Shown: positions 39,713-48,854 of the stretch, in pieces
How positions within the stretch are numbered: position 1 is the first letter of the stretch
Layout: every line of letters begins with the position of its first letter
Source: Streptomyces sp. MUM 2J
Lineage (GTDB): Bacteria; Actinomycetota; Actinomycetes; Streptomycetales; Streptomycetaceae
Reading direction: 5' to 3'
NCBI RefSeq assembly: GCF_022414535.1
Contig: NZ_JADWYM010000014.1
Location: 1-64,000, forward strand
Length of the DNA: 64,000 nucleotides
Position numbers and translations under genes: made by a program
The notes under the pieces: generated by a model
What the model saw: the letters and a program-made list of their open reading frames with translations, nothing else
What the model was told of the DNA's origin: nothing
Databases searched by the model: none

Positions 39713-42328
39713 ATGAGCGAGCACCGTCGCAAACCGCCGCAGCCGCAGGGAGGCGGACGGGCCGGAGCCCGACGCGGGCAGCCCGGCCCGTCCTCCGGCC
39801 GCCGGGCGGCACCGCGAGGCGCCACTGAGTTTCCGTCCGGCTCTTACGGGGCGGGTCACCAAGGGTCGGATGCCTATGCGCCGACCGGGGAGGAGCGGTC
39901 GCACGGCGGCCGTGCCGAGGCCCGTCGCGCGGCACAGAGAAGCACAGGCGGGCGTCGCCGCAACGCTCCCGCGGGCCGCGGCCGTGCGACCGCGCCCACC
40001 AGGAACCGGATCATCGACTACCCCCGTGCGGCGAAGTACGGCTGGCGTCGCTGGGTGCCGTCCTGGAAACTGGTCGCGGGGATGTTCATCGGCTTCTTGG
40101 GCAGCATGGTGGCGGTGGCGGGCATCGGCTACGCCATGGTCGGCGTCCCGAACCCGAACCGGACCGCGCTGGCGCAGAACAACGTCTTCTACTGGGCCGA
40201 CGGCTCACAGATGGCGGCCACGGGCGGCCAGACCAACCGCCAGATCGTGACCAACGCCGAGATCCCCAAGGCGATGAAGAACGCGGTGGTCGCTGCCGAG
40301 AACGCCTCCTTCTATACCGACAAGGGCGTCGACCCGATGGGTATCGCCCGCGCCCTGGCCAACATGGCGCGCGGTGGTCAGACGCAGGGCGGCTCGACCA
40401 TCACGCAGCAGTTCGTCAAGAACACCTACCTGAGCCAGGAGCAGACGCTCTCCCGCAAGTTCAAGGAACTGTTCATCTCCATCAAGGTGGGCTCGCAGCT
40501 GTCGAAGGACGACATCCTCGCGGGCTACCTGAACACCGCCTACTACGGCCGCAACGCCTACGGCATCCAGGCCGCCGCGCAGGCCTACTTCGGCGTGGAC
40601 GCCAAGGACCTGAGCACCGAGCAGTGCGTGTTCCTGGCATCCCTGCTCAAGGGGCCGAATCTCTACAACCCCGACGGTGGTGTCGGAGCGAACGCGACGC
40701 CCGAGGCGAACACCGCACGGGCCAAGGAGCGGTGGAACTGGATCCTGGACCGCATGGTCGAGGTGGACCGGATGTCCCCGGCCGAGCGGGCGAAGGTCAA
40801 GAACTTCCCCAGGCTCAAGCAGAAGACCTCGTCTCTGACCGGGCAGACCGGATACCTGATCGACATCGCCAAGGACTTCGTGGCGAAGAAGACCGGCCTG
40901 ACCCCCGAGCAGTTGGAGCAGGGCGGCTACCGGATCTACACGACCTTCGACAAGACCAGGGTCGAGGAGCTCGAGGTCGCCGTCAAGAAGACGCAGAAGG
41001 GCTTCCTCCACCCCGACAAGCGCGAGAAGGACAAGCTCGTGCAGTTCGGTGCCGCCTCGGTGGACCCGAAGAGCGGCGCCATCGTGGCGCTCTACGGCGG
41101 TGAGGGCTACGACAAGGGCCACTACACGAACAACGCGAACACGCAGGGTGTGCCGGTCGGTTCGACGTGGAAGCCCATCGTCCTGGCCGCGGCGATGGAG
41201 TACGGCACCTACCAGACGCAGGGTGAGCCGCTGTCGCCCATGGCCAGGTACAACGGCGACGACCTTCTGGTGATCAGGAACCAGCAGGGCGAGCCGATCA
41301 TGGGCGCCGACGGCAAGCCCTTCCGGCAGAAGAACGAAGGACCGCGGGCCTGGGGCATGATCACCCTCAGGAAGGCCATGGAACAGTCGATCAACTCGCC
41401 GTTCGCCCAGCTCGGCGTCGACGTGGGGCTGAGCAAGACCCGGGAGGTCGCGAAGTCGATCGGCATCCTGCCCGAGTCCTTCGACAAGGCCAACCTCAAC
41501 AACGTCTCCTTCTCCCTCGGCACCTCGACGCCGAGCGCGATCCGCATGGCCGACGCCTACGCCACGTTCGCGGCCTCCGGTGAGCACTACGAGCCGTACT
41601 CGGTCGTCAAGGTGGTCAAGGACGGTCAGGAGCTTCCGCAGTTCGAGGCTCCCAAGGGGTCGCAGGCCATGGAGGCGAACGTCGCCGACAACGTGACGGA
41701 CGTCCTGGAGAACGTGGTCAAGAACGGTACGGCCAGGAAGATCGCCGACATCGGCTTCCCGGCAGCCGGCAAGACGGGTACGACCGACAAGAACAAGTCG
41801 GCGTGGTTCGTCGGCTACACCCGGGAACTGTCGACGGCCGTCACTCTGTTCCGCACCGATCCGGCCGAGGGCAAGCTGCTCTCGATGAACGGTACCGGTG
41901 GTGTGGAGTCCATCCACGGTGGTGACATCCCGGCGCAGATCTGGAAGGACTACATGTCCCAGGCGTTGAAGAACGCCGACCACAAGCCCTTCCCCGAGGC
42001 CCAGCCGCTCGGGAAGATCATCAACGACACGCCGAGCCCGACGCCGACGCCCACGGAGACGGTGCAGGAGAGCCCGACGCCGACGCCGACCCCGAGCGAG
42101 ACGTTGACCAGCCCCTCGCCCACGCCCAGCCAGACCTGCAACGGGTGGAGCTGGAAGTGTGATCCCACCACCGGAGGCACCGACGTGGGCGGTACGACCG
42201 CGGGCGGCACGGATCCTGGAACGAGTTCCTCACCGAGTCCGAGTCCGAGTCCGAGCGTGAGCAGCAGCAGCAGCGGAGGCGGCAAGGGCAACGGTCCTGG
42301 CGGCTTCCTCGGAGGCACGTCCGGGTAG
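39713..42328 (+). CDS. Bifunctional class A penicillin-binding protein
   Basis: An 871-residue protein from ATG 39713 (MSEHRRKPPQPQ; GAGGAG upstream). A basic, Gly/Arg-rich cytoplasmic tail (1-~117) leads to a membrane helix (about 118-142). The glycosyltransferase-51 domain has its catalytic Glu197 in VAAENASFYTDKG and GGSTITQQFVKN. The transpeptidase domain has S484-T-W-K487, S559-I-N561 and K687-T-G-T. The C-terminal ~130 residues are Pro/Ser/Thr-rich repeats (PTPTPTETV, SPSPSPSPSV) that likely reach into the wall. It polymerises and cross-links peptidoglycan. Confidence 0.96.
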   Translation: MSEHRRKPPQPQGGGRAGARRGQPGPSSGRRAAPRGATEFPSGSYGAGHQGSDAYAPTGEERSHGGRAEARRAAQRSTGGRRRNAPAGRGRATAPTRNRIIDYPRAAKYGWRRWVPSWKLVAGMFIGFLGSMVAVAGIGYAMVGVPNPNRTALAQNNVFYWADGSQMAATGGQTNRQIVTNAEIPKAMKNAVVAAENASFYTDKGVDPMGIARALANMARGGQTQGGSTITQQFVKNTYLSQEQTLSRKFKELFISIKVGSQLSKDDILAGYLNTAYYGRNAYGIQAAAQAYFGVDAKDLSTEQCVFLASLLKGPNLYNPDGGVGANATPEANTARAKERWNWILDRMVEVDRMSPAERAKVKNFPRLKQKTSSLTGQTGYLIDIAKDFVAKKTGLTPEQLEQGGYRIYTTFDKTRVEELEVAVKKTQKGFLHPDKREKDKLVQFGAASVDPKSGAIVALYGGEGYDKGHYTNNANTQGVPVGSTWKPIVLAAAMEYGTYQTQGEPLSPMARYNGDDLLVIRNQQGEPIMGADGKPFRQKNEGPRAWGMITLRKAMEQSINSPFAQLGVDVGLSKTREVAKSIGILPESFDKANLNNVSFSLGTSTPSAIRMADAYATFAASGEHYEPYSVVKVVKDGQELPQFEAPKGSQAMEANVADNVTDVLENVVKNGTARKIADIGFPAAGKTGTTDKNKSAWFVGYTRELSTAVTLFRTDPAEGKLLSMNGTGGVESIHGGDIPAQIWKDYMSQALKNADHKPFPEAQPLGKIINDTPSPTPTPTETVQESPTPTPTPSETLTSPSPTPSQTCNGWSWKCDPTTGGTDVGGTTAGGTDPGTSSSPSPSPSPSVSSSSSGGGKGNGPGGFLGGTSG

Positions 42329-42351
42329 TCGACCTACTGCCCGACATACGC

Positions 42352-42365
42352 GTTTCACGTGAAAC
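42352..42365. other. parS: parS site 8
   Basis: Perfect GTTTCACGTGAAAC, 23 bp after the PBP stop, between two genes of the same direction. Confidence 0.95.
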
Positions 42366-42373
42366 ATCCAGAT

Positions 42374-42387
42374 GTTTCATGTGAAAC
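42374..42387. other. parS: parS-like site 9 (one mismatch)
   Basis: GTTTCATGTGAAAC, differing from parS at one position. It lies 8 bp from site 8, so the two could be bound together. Confidence 0.7.
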
Positions 42388-42459
42388 GAGGGCCGCCGCA
42401 CCGCCCCTGGTGTGGCGGCCCTCGGCGTGTTCCCAGCCATGTACGGCAGGATGTGCCCC

Positions 42460-43959
42460 ATGCCCAGTGCAGAATCGACGCCGACGCGCGTGCACGAGCC
42501 CGAGCCGGTGCGGCCCACCCAGGACGACCCGGTGGCCGCGGCCGGCGGTGAGCTGATCGGCGGCCCGCTCGGCCGGCGGGCCCTTGCAGGGGCGAGCTGG
42601 TGGACCCCGGTACGGATCGTCGTGCTCGTGGCGATCGGCATGTTCGCCCTCGGACTGGTGCAGAAGGCGCCCTGCTACGACGGAGCCTGGTTCTTCGGCG
42701 CCAGCTCCCAGTACACGCACGCCTGCTACTCCGACATCCCGCACCTGTACCAGGGGCGCGGGTTCGCCGACGGGCTGGTGCCGTACTTCGACAAGCTGCC
42801 CGGCGACATGGACTATCTCGAATATCCGGTGCTGACCGGTGTGTTCATGGAGGTGGCCGCATGGCTGACCCCCGGTAGCGGGAGCATCCAGCACCAGGAG
42901 CAGTGGTACTGGATGGTCAACGCCGGAATGCTGATGGTCTGCGCGGCCGTCGTCGCTGTCTGTGTCGCCCGGACGCACGCCCGACGTCCCTGGGACGGTC
43001 TGCTGGTCGCTCTGGCGCCCGCCTACATCCTGACCGCCACCATCAACTGGGACCTGCTCGCGGTCGCTCTCACCGCCGCCGCGATACTGATGTGGGCGCG
43101 GGGCCGTTCCGTCGCCTTCGGTGTGCTGCTGGGGCTCGCCACGGCTGCCAAGTTCTACCCGTTCCTGCTGCTCGGGCCGCTGCTGCTGCTGTGCTGGCGT
43201 GCCGGCAAGTGGCGGGACTTCGGCAAGGCGGTGGCCGGTGCCGTCGTCGCATGGCTCGTGGTGAATCTACCGGTGATGATCTTCGCCACCGATGGCTGGC
43301 TGAAGTTCTACCGGTTCAGTCACGACCGAGGCGTCGACTTCGGCTCCTTCTGGCTGATCATGGCCCAGAATTCGAGCCACCCGCTGTCCACGGACACCGT
43401 CAACCTCCTCGCCACGGTGCTGGTGCTGCTGTGCTGCGCGGGGATCGCCATCCTTACCCTCACCGCGCCACGCCGGCCCCGCTTCGCGCAGCTCGCCTTC
43501 CTGGTCGTCGCGGCATTCATCCTCACCAACAAGGTCTACTCACCGCAGTACGTCCTGTGGCTGGTCCCGCTCGCCGTGCTGGCCCGGCCCAAGTGGCGGG
43601 ACTTCCTGATCTGGCAGGCCTGCGAGGTCATGTACTTCCTCGGGATTTGGATGTACCTCGCCTACACGACCAGCGGGGACGCCCACAAGGGCCTGCCGGC
43701 CGACGGCTACCACGTCGCGATCGGCGTCCATCTGCTGGGCACGCTCTACCTGTGCGCCGTCGTCGTGCGCGACATCCTCATGCCCGAGCGGGACGTGGTG
43801 CGCCAGACCGGCGACGACGATCCGTCGGGTGGCGTTCTCGACGGGGCGGAGGACAGGTTCGTACTCGGGGAGACGGCTCATCCGCCGCGGCACGCCGCCC
43901 ATCACCAAGGCCCCCCGGTCGAATGGGGCCACCAGAAGCCCGCCGACGGTTCCTCCTGA
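42460..43959 (+). CDS. DUF2029-type polyprenol-linked glycosyltransferase-like membrane protein
   Basis: A 499-residue protein with about 11-12 membrane helices. I chose the ATG at 42460 (MPSAESTPTRV) with GCAGGA upstream. The first extracytoplasmic loop carries YDGAWFFGASSQYTHACYSD, HLYQGRGFADGLVPYF and MDYLEYPVLTG, the acidic and aromatic pattern of GT-C type DUF2029/GT87 mannosyltransferases. In mycobacteria such enzymes use polyprenyl-phosphate-mannose to build envelope glycans. The tail is cytoplasmic and Asp/His-rich. Substrate inferred from family only. Confidence 0.85.
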   Translation: MPSAESTPTRVHEPEPVRPTQDDPVAAAGGELIGGPLGRRALAGASWWTPVRIVVLVAIGMFALGLVQKAPCYDGAWFFGASSQYTHACYSDIPHLYQGRGFADGLVPYFDKLPGDMDYLEYPVLTGVFMEVAAWLTPGSGSIQHQEQWYWMVNAGMLMVCAAVVAVCVARTHARRPWDGLLVALAPAYILTATINWDLLAVALTAAAILMWARGRSVAFGVLLGLATAAKFYPFLLLGPLLLLCWRAGKWRDFGKAVAGAVVAWLVVNLPVMIFATDGWLKFYRFSHDRGVDFGSFWLIMAQNSSHPLSTDTVNLLATVLVLLCCAGIAILTLTAPRRPRFAQLAFLVVAAFILTNKVYSPQYVLWLVPLAVLARPKWRDFLIWQACEVMYFLGIWMYLAYTTSGDAHKGLPADGYHVAIGVHLLGTLYLCAVVVRDILMPERDVVRQTGDDDPSGGVLDGAEDRFVLGETAHPPRHAAHHQGPPVEWGHQKPADGSS

Positions 43960-43989
43960 CCGAACGCGGGCGGCCTCGTCCCAGCATGT

Positions 43990-44027
43990 ACAGGGCCGTA
44001 TCCGGAAGGCTCCGGGTACGGCCCTGT
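43990..44027. terminator. Bidirectional terminator between the DUF2029 gene and the racemase-like gene
   Basis: A 17-bp stem (ACAGGGCCGTA plus TCCGGA, one G-T pair) and a 4-nt loop between convergent genes. Confidence 0.8.
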
Positions 44028-44043
44028 CGCCTCCGATGCCGGC

Positions 44044-45075
44044 TCAGCGGTCCATGAGCCGGTCGTACTGCGTGGTCGTATGGCGCAGATGGGCCACCAG
44101 TTCGTCGCCGACCCGCGGCTCCTCGGCATCCGACGGCACGAACAGGATCGACACCTGCATGTGCGGGGGTTCGGCGAACCAGCGCTGCTTGCCGGCCCAC
44201 ACGAACGGCGAAAGGTTCCGGTTCACCGTGGCCAGACCGGCGCGCGCGACGCCCTTGGCACGTGGCATGACGCCGTGCATCGCCTTCGGGGCCTCCAGTC
44301 CCACCCCGTGGGACGTACCGCCCGCCACGACCACCAGGAAGCCGTCGGAGGCCGCCTTCTGCTGCCGGTATCCGAACCGGTCGCCCTTGGAGACCCGGGT
44401 GACGTCGAGGACCGCACCGCGGTACTCCGTGGCCTCGTGGTCCCCGAGCCACAGCCGCGTGCCGATCCGGGCGCGAAAGCGGGTCTGCGGGAACTGCTGC
44501 TGCAGCCGGTGCAGCTCCTCGGCCTTGAGGTGGCTGACGAACATCGTGTGCAGGGGCAGCCGGGCCGCACGCAGCTGGTCCATCCAGCCGATGACCTCCT
44601 CGACGGCGTCCGAGCCGTCGGTACGGTCCAGCGGCAGGTGGATGGCGAAGCCCTCCAGCCGCACGTTCTCCAGGGCGGCGTGCAGTTGCGGCAGGTCCTC
44701 CTCGCTGATGCCGTGCCGTTTCATCGAGGACATCACCTCGATGACGATCCGCGCACCCACCAGGCCGTACACGCCGTCGACCGACGACACGGAGCGGATG
44801 ACGCGGTCGGGCAGCGGCACCGGCTCCTCGCTGCGCCGGTACGGTGTCAGCACCAGCAGGTCACCGCTGAAGTAGTCCTTGATCCGCGCGGCCTCGTAGG
44901 TCGTGCCGACGGCGAGCAGGTCCGCACCCAGCCGCGTGGCCTCTTCCGCGAGCCGCTCGTTCCCGAAGCCGTAGCCGTTGCCCTTGCAGACCGGGACGAG
45001 TCCCGGGAACTGCTCCTGTACGTGCTTGTGGTGCGCCCGCCAGCGCGCGGTGTCGACGTAGAGCGTGAGCGCCAT
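44044..45075 (-). CDS. Alanine racemase-like PLP protein
   Basis: A 343-residue protein with the N-terminal fold III PLP barrel: VPVCKGNGYGFGNERLAEEA contains the PLP lysine K31. Conserved glycine/serine-rich phosphate-binding parts follow (GARIVIEVMSSMKRHG, RARIGTRLWLG). It is shorter than true alanine racemases (~370-390 residues), and the usual second catalytic tyrosine region is not clear. It may therefore be a dedicated amino-acid racemase or a regulator rather than the housekeeping enzyme. It starts 63 bp after femX, so it is likely in the same cell-wall operon. Confidence 0.8.
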   Translation of the reverse strand: MALTLYVDTARWRAHHKHVQEQFPGLVPVCKGNGYGFGNERLAEEATRLGADLLAVGTTYEAARIKDYFSGDLLVLTPYRRSEEPVPLPDRVIRSVSSVDGVYGLVGARIVIEVMSSMKRHGISEEDLPQLHAALENVRLEGFAIHLPLDRTDGSDAVEEVIGWMDQLRAARLPLHTMFVSHLKAEELHRLQQQFPQTRFRARIGTRLWLGDHEATEYRGAVLDVTRVSKGDRFGYRQQKAASDGFLVVVAGGTSHGVGLEAPKAMHGVMPRAKGVARAGLATVNRNLSPFVWAGKQRWFAEPPHMQVSILFVPSDAEEPRVGDELVAHLRHTTTQYDRLMDR

Positions 45076-45138
45076 GGCCGGACCCGGAACCTTTCTGGTC
45101 TGAACGGTCTATGGGGGTGAGAGAGAAAGTGTGGCGGT

Positions 45139-46260
45139 TCAACGGCGCGACATATAGAGGTCGAGCGCCTTGTGGAGCAGCTTGTTCAACGGGAAGTCCC
45201 ACTCGCCGAGGTACTCGGCAGCCTGCCCGCCTGTGCCGACCTTGAACTGGATGAGGCCGAAGAGGTGGTCGGTCTCGTCCAGCGAGTCGGAGATGCCGCG
45301 CAGGTCGTAGACCGTGGCACCGAGCGCGTAGGCGTCGCGCAGCATCGTCCACTGCATCGCGTTCGAGGGACGGACCTCGCGGCCGATGTTGTCGGAGGCG
45401 CCGTAGGAGTACCAGACGTGTCCGCCGACGACGAGCATCGTCGCCGCGGCGAGGTTCACGCCGTTGTGGCGGGCGAAGTACAGCCGCATACGGTTGGGGT
45501 CCTCGGTGTTGAGGGCCGTCCACATGCGCTGGAAGTACGACAGCGGGCGCGGCCGGAAGTGATCGCGCACGGCGGTGATCTCGTACAGCCGCTGCCACTC
45601 CTCCAGGTCGTGGTAGCCGCCCTGGACGACCTCGACGCCGGCCTTCTCGGCCTTCTTGATGTTGCGGCGCCACAACTGGTTGAAGTTCTTGTGCACCTCT
45701 TCCAGCGAGCGGTTCGCCAGCGGCACCTGGAAGATGTAACGGGGCTGGACATCGCCGAAGCCGGCCCCGCCGTCCTCGCCCTGCTGCCAGCCCATACGGC
45801 GCAACTTGTCGGCCACCTCGAAGGCGCGCGGCTCGATGAAGTCGGCCTCCAGGTCGCGCAGCCGCTTCACGTCCTGGTCCTGGATGCCCCTCTTGATGGT
45901 GTCGGCGTTCCACCGCCGGATGATCACCGGGGGGCCCATCTTCACCGAGAAGGCGCCCTGCTGCTTCAGATGCGCCAGCATCGGCTCGATCCAGTCCTGA
46001 AGGTTCGGCGCGAACCAGTTGATGACCGGGCCCTCGGGCAGATAGGCGAGGTAGCGCTTGATCTTGGGCAGCTGCCGGTAGAGAACCAGGCCCGCGCCGA
46101 CCATCTCGCCGGTCCGCTCGTCGAACCAGCCCAGGTTCTCCGAGCGCCACTCCGCCTTCACGTCGGCCCAGGCCGGGACCTGCATGTGGCTCGCCGCCGG
46201 CAGGCTCTGGATGTAGGCCAGATGCTGCTCGCGACTGATGGTCCTCAGGGTCAGGCTCAT
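45139..46260 (-). CDS. femX: Lipid II:glycine glycyltransferase FemX
   Basis: A 373-residue Fem family aminoacyltransferase with two GNAT-like folds. Marks: SRPxW-like QVPAWADVKAEWRSENLGWF, GPVINWFAPNLQDWIEPMLAHLK, FQVPLANRSLEEVHKNFNQL, WRRNIKKAEKAGVEVVQGG, and GHVWYSYGASDNIGREVRPS near the C-terminus. FemX uses glycyl-tRNA to add the single glycine cross-bridge to the lipid II stem peptide; it is essential in S. coelicolor. Its position beside an alanine racemase-like gene and near the PBP fits a peptidoglycan cluster. Confidence 0.93.
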   Translation of the reverse strand: MSLTLRTISREQHLAYIQSLPAASHMQVPAWADVKAEWRSENLGWFDERTGEMVGAGLVLYRQLPKIKRYLAYLPEGPVINWFAPNLQDWIEPMLAHLKQQGAFSVKMGPPVIIRRWNADTIKRGIQDQDVKRLRDLEADFIEPRAFEVADKLRRMGWQQGEDGGAGFGDVQPRYIFQVPLANRSLEEVHKNFNQLWRRNIKKAEKAGVEVVQGGYHDLEEWQRLYEITAVRDHFRPRPLSYFQRMWTALNTEDPNRMRLYFARHNGVNLAAATMLVVGGHVWYSYGASDNIGREVRPSNAMQWTMLRDAYALGATVYDLRGISDSLDETDHLFGLIQFKVGTGGQAAEYLGEWDFPLNKLLHKALDLYMSRR

Positions 46261-46370
46261 TCGGGGCGCTCCTCGGGCTGGTGTGTCCCCATGGGTACAG
46301 GGGCTCCGGCTCTCGCGCCGAAGCCTACTGCGCCCTGTGAGCGGCCCGAATGGGCGGACGGGCCGTCGTG

Positions 46371-46688
46371 TCAGCTGACGAGCCCGCCGAACAGCCCTCC
46401 GTGTGCCATCCCGAGGAAGAAGCCGACCCCCGAGGCACCGAGGCCCACCACGAGGCCGAAGCGCTCACGCGTCGTCTCCGAGATCCACTGGCCGTACGCG
46501 CCCGTGAGGATCCCCACCAGACCCGCCCAGGAGCTGAGCAGGTGCAGGCTGTCGGCTGTCAGTCCGGTGACGAAGGACGTCAGGCCCAGCACCAGGGTCA
46601 CCACGAGCAGGGAGTCCTGGAGGGGATGGGGCTTGCCGTCCGTGGAGAACAGGCCTCCGGCGGTGTTGGGTCGCAATGCCTGTGCCAT
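46371..46688 (-). CDS. Small membrane protein of unknown function
   Basis: A 105-residue protein from ATG 46688 with a perfect AGGAGG 6 nt upstream. Three hydrophobic segments are visible (LLVVTLVLGLTSFVTGLTA, LHLLSSWAGLVGILTGAYG, FGLVVGLGASGVGFFLGMAHGG), and it ends GLFGGLVS. It lies upstream of femX on the same strand (110 bp gap). It is conserved between femX and rpsF in Streptomyces, as far as I recall. No function known. Confidence 0.8.
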   Translation of the reverse strand: MAQALRPNTAGGLFSTDGKPHPLQDSLLVVTLVLGLTSFVTGLTADSLHLLSSWAGLVGILTGAYGQWISETTRERFGLVVGLGASGVGFFLGMAHGGLFGGLVS

Positions 46689-46771
46689 AGGGCACCTCCT
46701 GCGGAAGACGGCGCATCGTAGCGCCATACACACCCGATGTGTACAGATTGACGGTCCTGGGGCCTTGATTT

Positions 46772-46801
46772 CAACCGGAAGCGGGTGTGCGGGTACTCTG
46801 T
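46772..46801 (+). promoter_or_regulatory. Candidate promoter of the rpsF-ssb-rpsR-rplI operon
   Basis: TTCAAC (46772-46777), an 18-nt spacer, and TACTCT (46796-46801), giving a leader of about 175 nt to rpsF. The leader is long enough for ribosomal-protein feedback control, but I could not define a structure. Confidence 0.4.
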
Positions 46802-46984
46802 ACCGTCTGCACCGGTGTCTGCCCAGGCCGCGAGAGGGAATCCCGAGAGGGATCCCCGGTGGGGCCCGCGACGGTCTGCGGGAACCCGCGATTGTCAGTG
46901 GTGGCCGATACCGTTGCGTACGCATCACAACCCTCCTGCCACGGAACGACCGTGGCCGTTGAGTCCAGAGGAGGTGGGTTCCAC

Positions 46985-47275
46985 ATGCGTCACTACGAGG
47001 TGATGGTCATCCTCGACCCCGATCTCGAGGAGCGTTCTGTCTCCCCGCTGATCGAGAACTTCCTTTCTGTCGTCCGTGATGGCGGCGGCAAGGTGGAGAA
47101 GGTCGACACCTGGGGCCGTCGTCGTCTCGCGTACGAGATCAAGAAGAAGCCCGAGGGCATCTACTCGGTCATCGACCTGCAGGCCGAGCCTGCGGTCGTC
47201 AAGGAGCTCGACCGCCAGATGAACCTGAACGAGTCGGTCCTCCGGACCAAGGTCCTCCGCCCCGAGACCCACTGA
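46985..47275 (+). CDS. rpsF: 30S ribosomal protein S6
   Basis: A 96-residue S6: [19 protein letters not shown] opening and [20 protein letters not shown], as expected for bacterial S6. The ATG at 46985 has GAGGAGG 9 nt upstream. It partners S18 in the 30S platform, and the gene order rpsF-ssb-rpsR-rplI is the usual one. Confidence 0.97.
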   Translation: MRHYEVMVILDPDLEERSVSPLIENFLSVVRDGGGKVEKVDTWGRRRLAYEIKKKPEGIYSVIDLQAEPAVVKELDRQMNLNESVLRTKVLRPETH

Positions 47276-47352
47276 GCTCTCCCGCTCAGCTGATCTCGGG
47301 TTTCGAGTAGCACCACCAGCAGCCAGCAGCAAACCCGCCGAGAGGTTCCCCC

Positions 47353-47937
47353 ATGGCAGGCGAGACCGTCATCACGGTCGTCGGCAATCTTGTCGACGAC
47401 CCCGAGCTGCGCTTCACCCCCTCCGGTGCGGCGGTCGCGAAGTTCCGTGTCGCGTCCACTCCCCGTACCTTCGACCGCCAGACCAACGAGTGGAAGGACG
47501 GCGAGAGCCTGTTCCTGACCTGCTCGGTCTGGCGCCAGGCGGCGGAGAACGTCGCCGAGTCGCTTCAGCGAGGCATGCGCGTCGTCGTGCAGGGCCGACT
47601 GAAGCAGCGGTCCTACGAGGACCGTGAGGGTGTCAAGCGCACGGTCTTCGAGCTGGACGTCGAGGAAGTCGGGCCCAGCCTGCGCAACGCCACGGCCAAG
47701 GTCACCAAGACCACGGGCCGCGGCGGCCAGGGCGGCTACGGCGGTGGCGGCCAGCAGGGCGGCGGCTGGGGCGGCGGCCCCGGTGGCGGCCAGCAGGGTG
47801 GCGGCCAGCAGGGCGGCGCTTCCGCCGACGACCCCTGGGCGACCGGCGCTCCCGCCGGCGGCCAGCAGGGCGGCGGCTGGGGCGGCGGCTCCGGTGGCGG
47901 CGGCGGTGGCGGCTACTCGGACGAACCCCCCTTCTAG
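47353..47937 (+). CDS. ssb: Single-stranded DNA-binding protein
   Basis: A 194-residue SSB. The OB fold covers residues 1-~115 ([60 protein letters not shown]). A long Gly/Gln linker with repeats [12 protein letters not shown] follows, and the acidic tip SDEPPF at the end recruits replication and repair partners. It lies between the S6 and S18 genes and should be co-expressed with them. Streptomyces often has a second SSB elsewhere; this is the main one by context. Confidence 0.97.
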   Translation: MAGETVITVVGNLVDDPELRFTPSGAAVAKFRVASTPRTFDRQTNEWKDGESLFLTCSVWRQAAENVAESLQRGMRVVVQGRLKQRSYEDREGVKRTVFELDVEEVGPSLRNATAKVTKTTGRGGQGGYGGGGQQGGGWGGGPGGGQQGGGQQGGASADDPWATGAPAGGQQGGGWGGGSGGGGGGGYSDEPPF

Positions 47938-48019
47938 GCCTGCGGGCCCGGTGCCCCCGGGCCCGATCCGGTCGAGGGCGGGTCGTACCCCAACTTCTTG
48001 ATCACACAGGAGAAACACC

Positions 48020-48256
48020 ATGGCGAAGCCGCCTGTGCGCAAGCCGAAGAAGAAGGTCTGCGCTTTCTGCAAGGACAAGGTCACGTACGTGGACTACAAG
48101 GACACGAACATGCTGCGGAAGTTCATTTCCGACCGCGGCAAGATCCGTGCCCGCCGCGTGACCGGCAACTGCACGCAGCACCAGCGTGATGTCGCCACGG
48201 CCGTCAAGAACAGCCGTGAGATGGCGCTGCTGCCCTACACCTCCACCGCGCGTTAA
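48020..48256 (+). CDS. rpsR: 30S ribosomal protein S18 (zinc-binding form)
   Basis: A 78-residue S18: [37 protein letters not shown] and [14 protein letters not shown]. The CxxC pair plus the later cysteine and histidine make the zinc-type (C+) form. Streptomyces usually also carries a cysteine-free paralogue used in zinc starvation; this is not that copy. Confidence 0.97.
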   Translation: MAKPPVRKPKKKVCAFCKDKVTYVDYKDTNMLRKFISDRGKIRARRVTGNCTQHQRDVATAVKNSREMALLPYTSTAR

Positions 48257-48274
48257 GGGAAGGGTGACCGACTC

Positions 48275-48721
48275 ATGAAGATCATCCTCACCCACGAGGT
48301 CTCCGGCCTCGGTGCTGCGGGCGACGTCGTCGACGTCAAGGACGGTTACGCTCGCAACTACCTGATCCCGCGGAAGTTCGCGATCCGCTGGACCAAGGGC
48401 GGCGAGAAGGACGTCGAGCAGATCCGTCGCGCTCGCAAGATCCACGAGATCCAGACCATCGAGCAGGCCAACCAGGTCAAGGCCCAGCTCGAGGGCGTGA
48501 AGGTCCGTCTGGCCGTTCGCTCCGGCGACGCCGGCCGTCTCTTCGGTTCCGTCACCCCGGCCGATGTCGCGTCTGCGATCAAGGCTGCCGGCGGTCCCGA
48601 GGTCGACAAGCGCCGCATCGAGATCGGTGCGCCGATCAAGACCCTGGGCGCCCACGAGACGTCCGTGCGTCTGCACCCCGAGGTTGCCGCCAAGGTCAGC
48701 GTCGAGGTCGTCGCGGCCTGA
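48275..48721 (+). CDS. rplI: 50S ribosomal protein L9
   Basis: A 148-residue L9: [20 protein letters not shown] followed by the signature [16 protein letters not shown], a long central helix, and a C-terminal domain with [17 protein letters not shown]. It is the last gene of the operon and is followed by a strong terminator. Confidence 0.97.
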   Translation: MKIILTHEVSGLGAAGDVVDVKDGYARNYLIPRKFAIRWTKGGEKDVEQIRRARKIHEIQTIEQANQVKAQLEGVKVRLAVRSGDAGRLFGSVTPADVASAIKAAGGPEVDKRRIEIGAPIKTLGAHETSVRLHPEVAAKVSVEVVAA

Positions 48722-48746
48722 TCGCCGTACCGGCGTGAGCAACTGT

Positions 48747-48782
48747 GGAAGGGGCCGCACCCCGCGGGGTGCGGCCCCTTCC
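48747..48782 (+). terminator. Terminator of the rpsF-rplI operon
   Basis: A 17-bp perfect stem (GGAAGGGGCCGCACCCC and complement) followed by CTTTTCT, 25 bp past the rplI stop. This is the best intrinsic terminator in the window. Confidence 0.9.
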
Positions 48783-48811
48783 CTTTTCTCGCCTCGCCTG
48801 CCGGACGTGTG

Positions 48812-48847
48812 CCGTTGCGTCTGTTTCACGTGAAACAGACGCAACGG
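48812..48847. terminator. Perfect 36-bp palindrome centred on parS site 10
   Basis: Eighteen base pairs per arm without mismatch (CCGTTGCGTCTGTTTCAC and complement), 8 bp before the MATE stop. It acts as the likely terminator for the minus-strand MATE gene while carrying parS at its centre. Confidence 0.8.
48823..48836. other. parS: parS site 10
   Basis: Perfect GTTTCACGTGAAAC between convergent rplI and MATE genes. Confidence 0.95.
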
Positions 48848-48854
48848 GTGCTGG

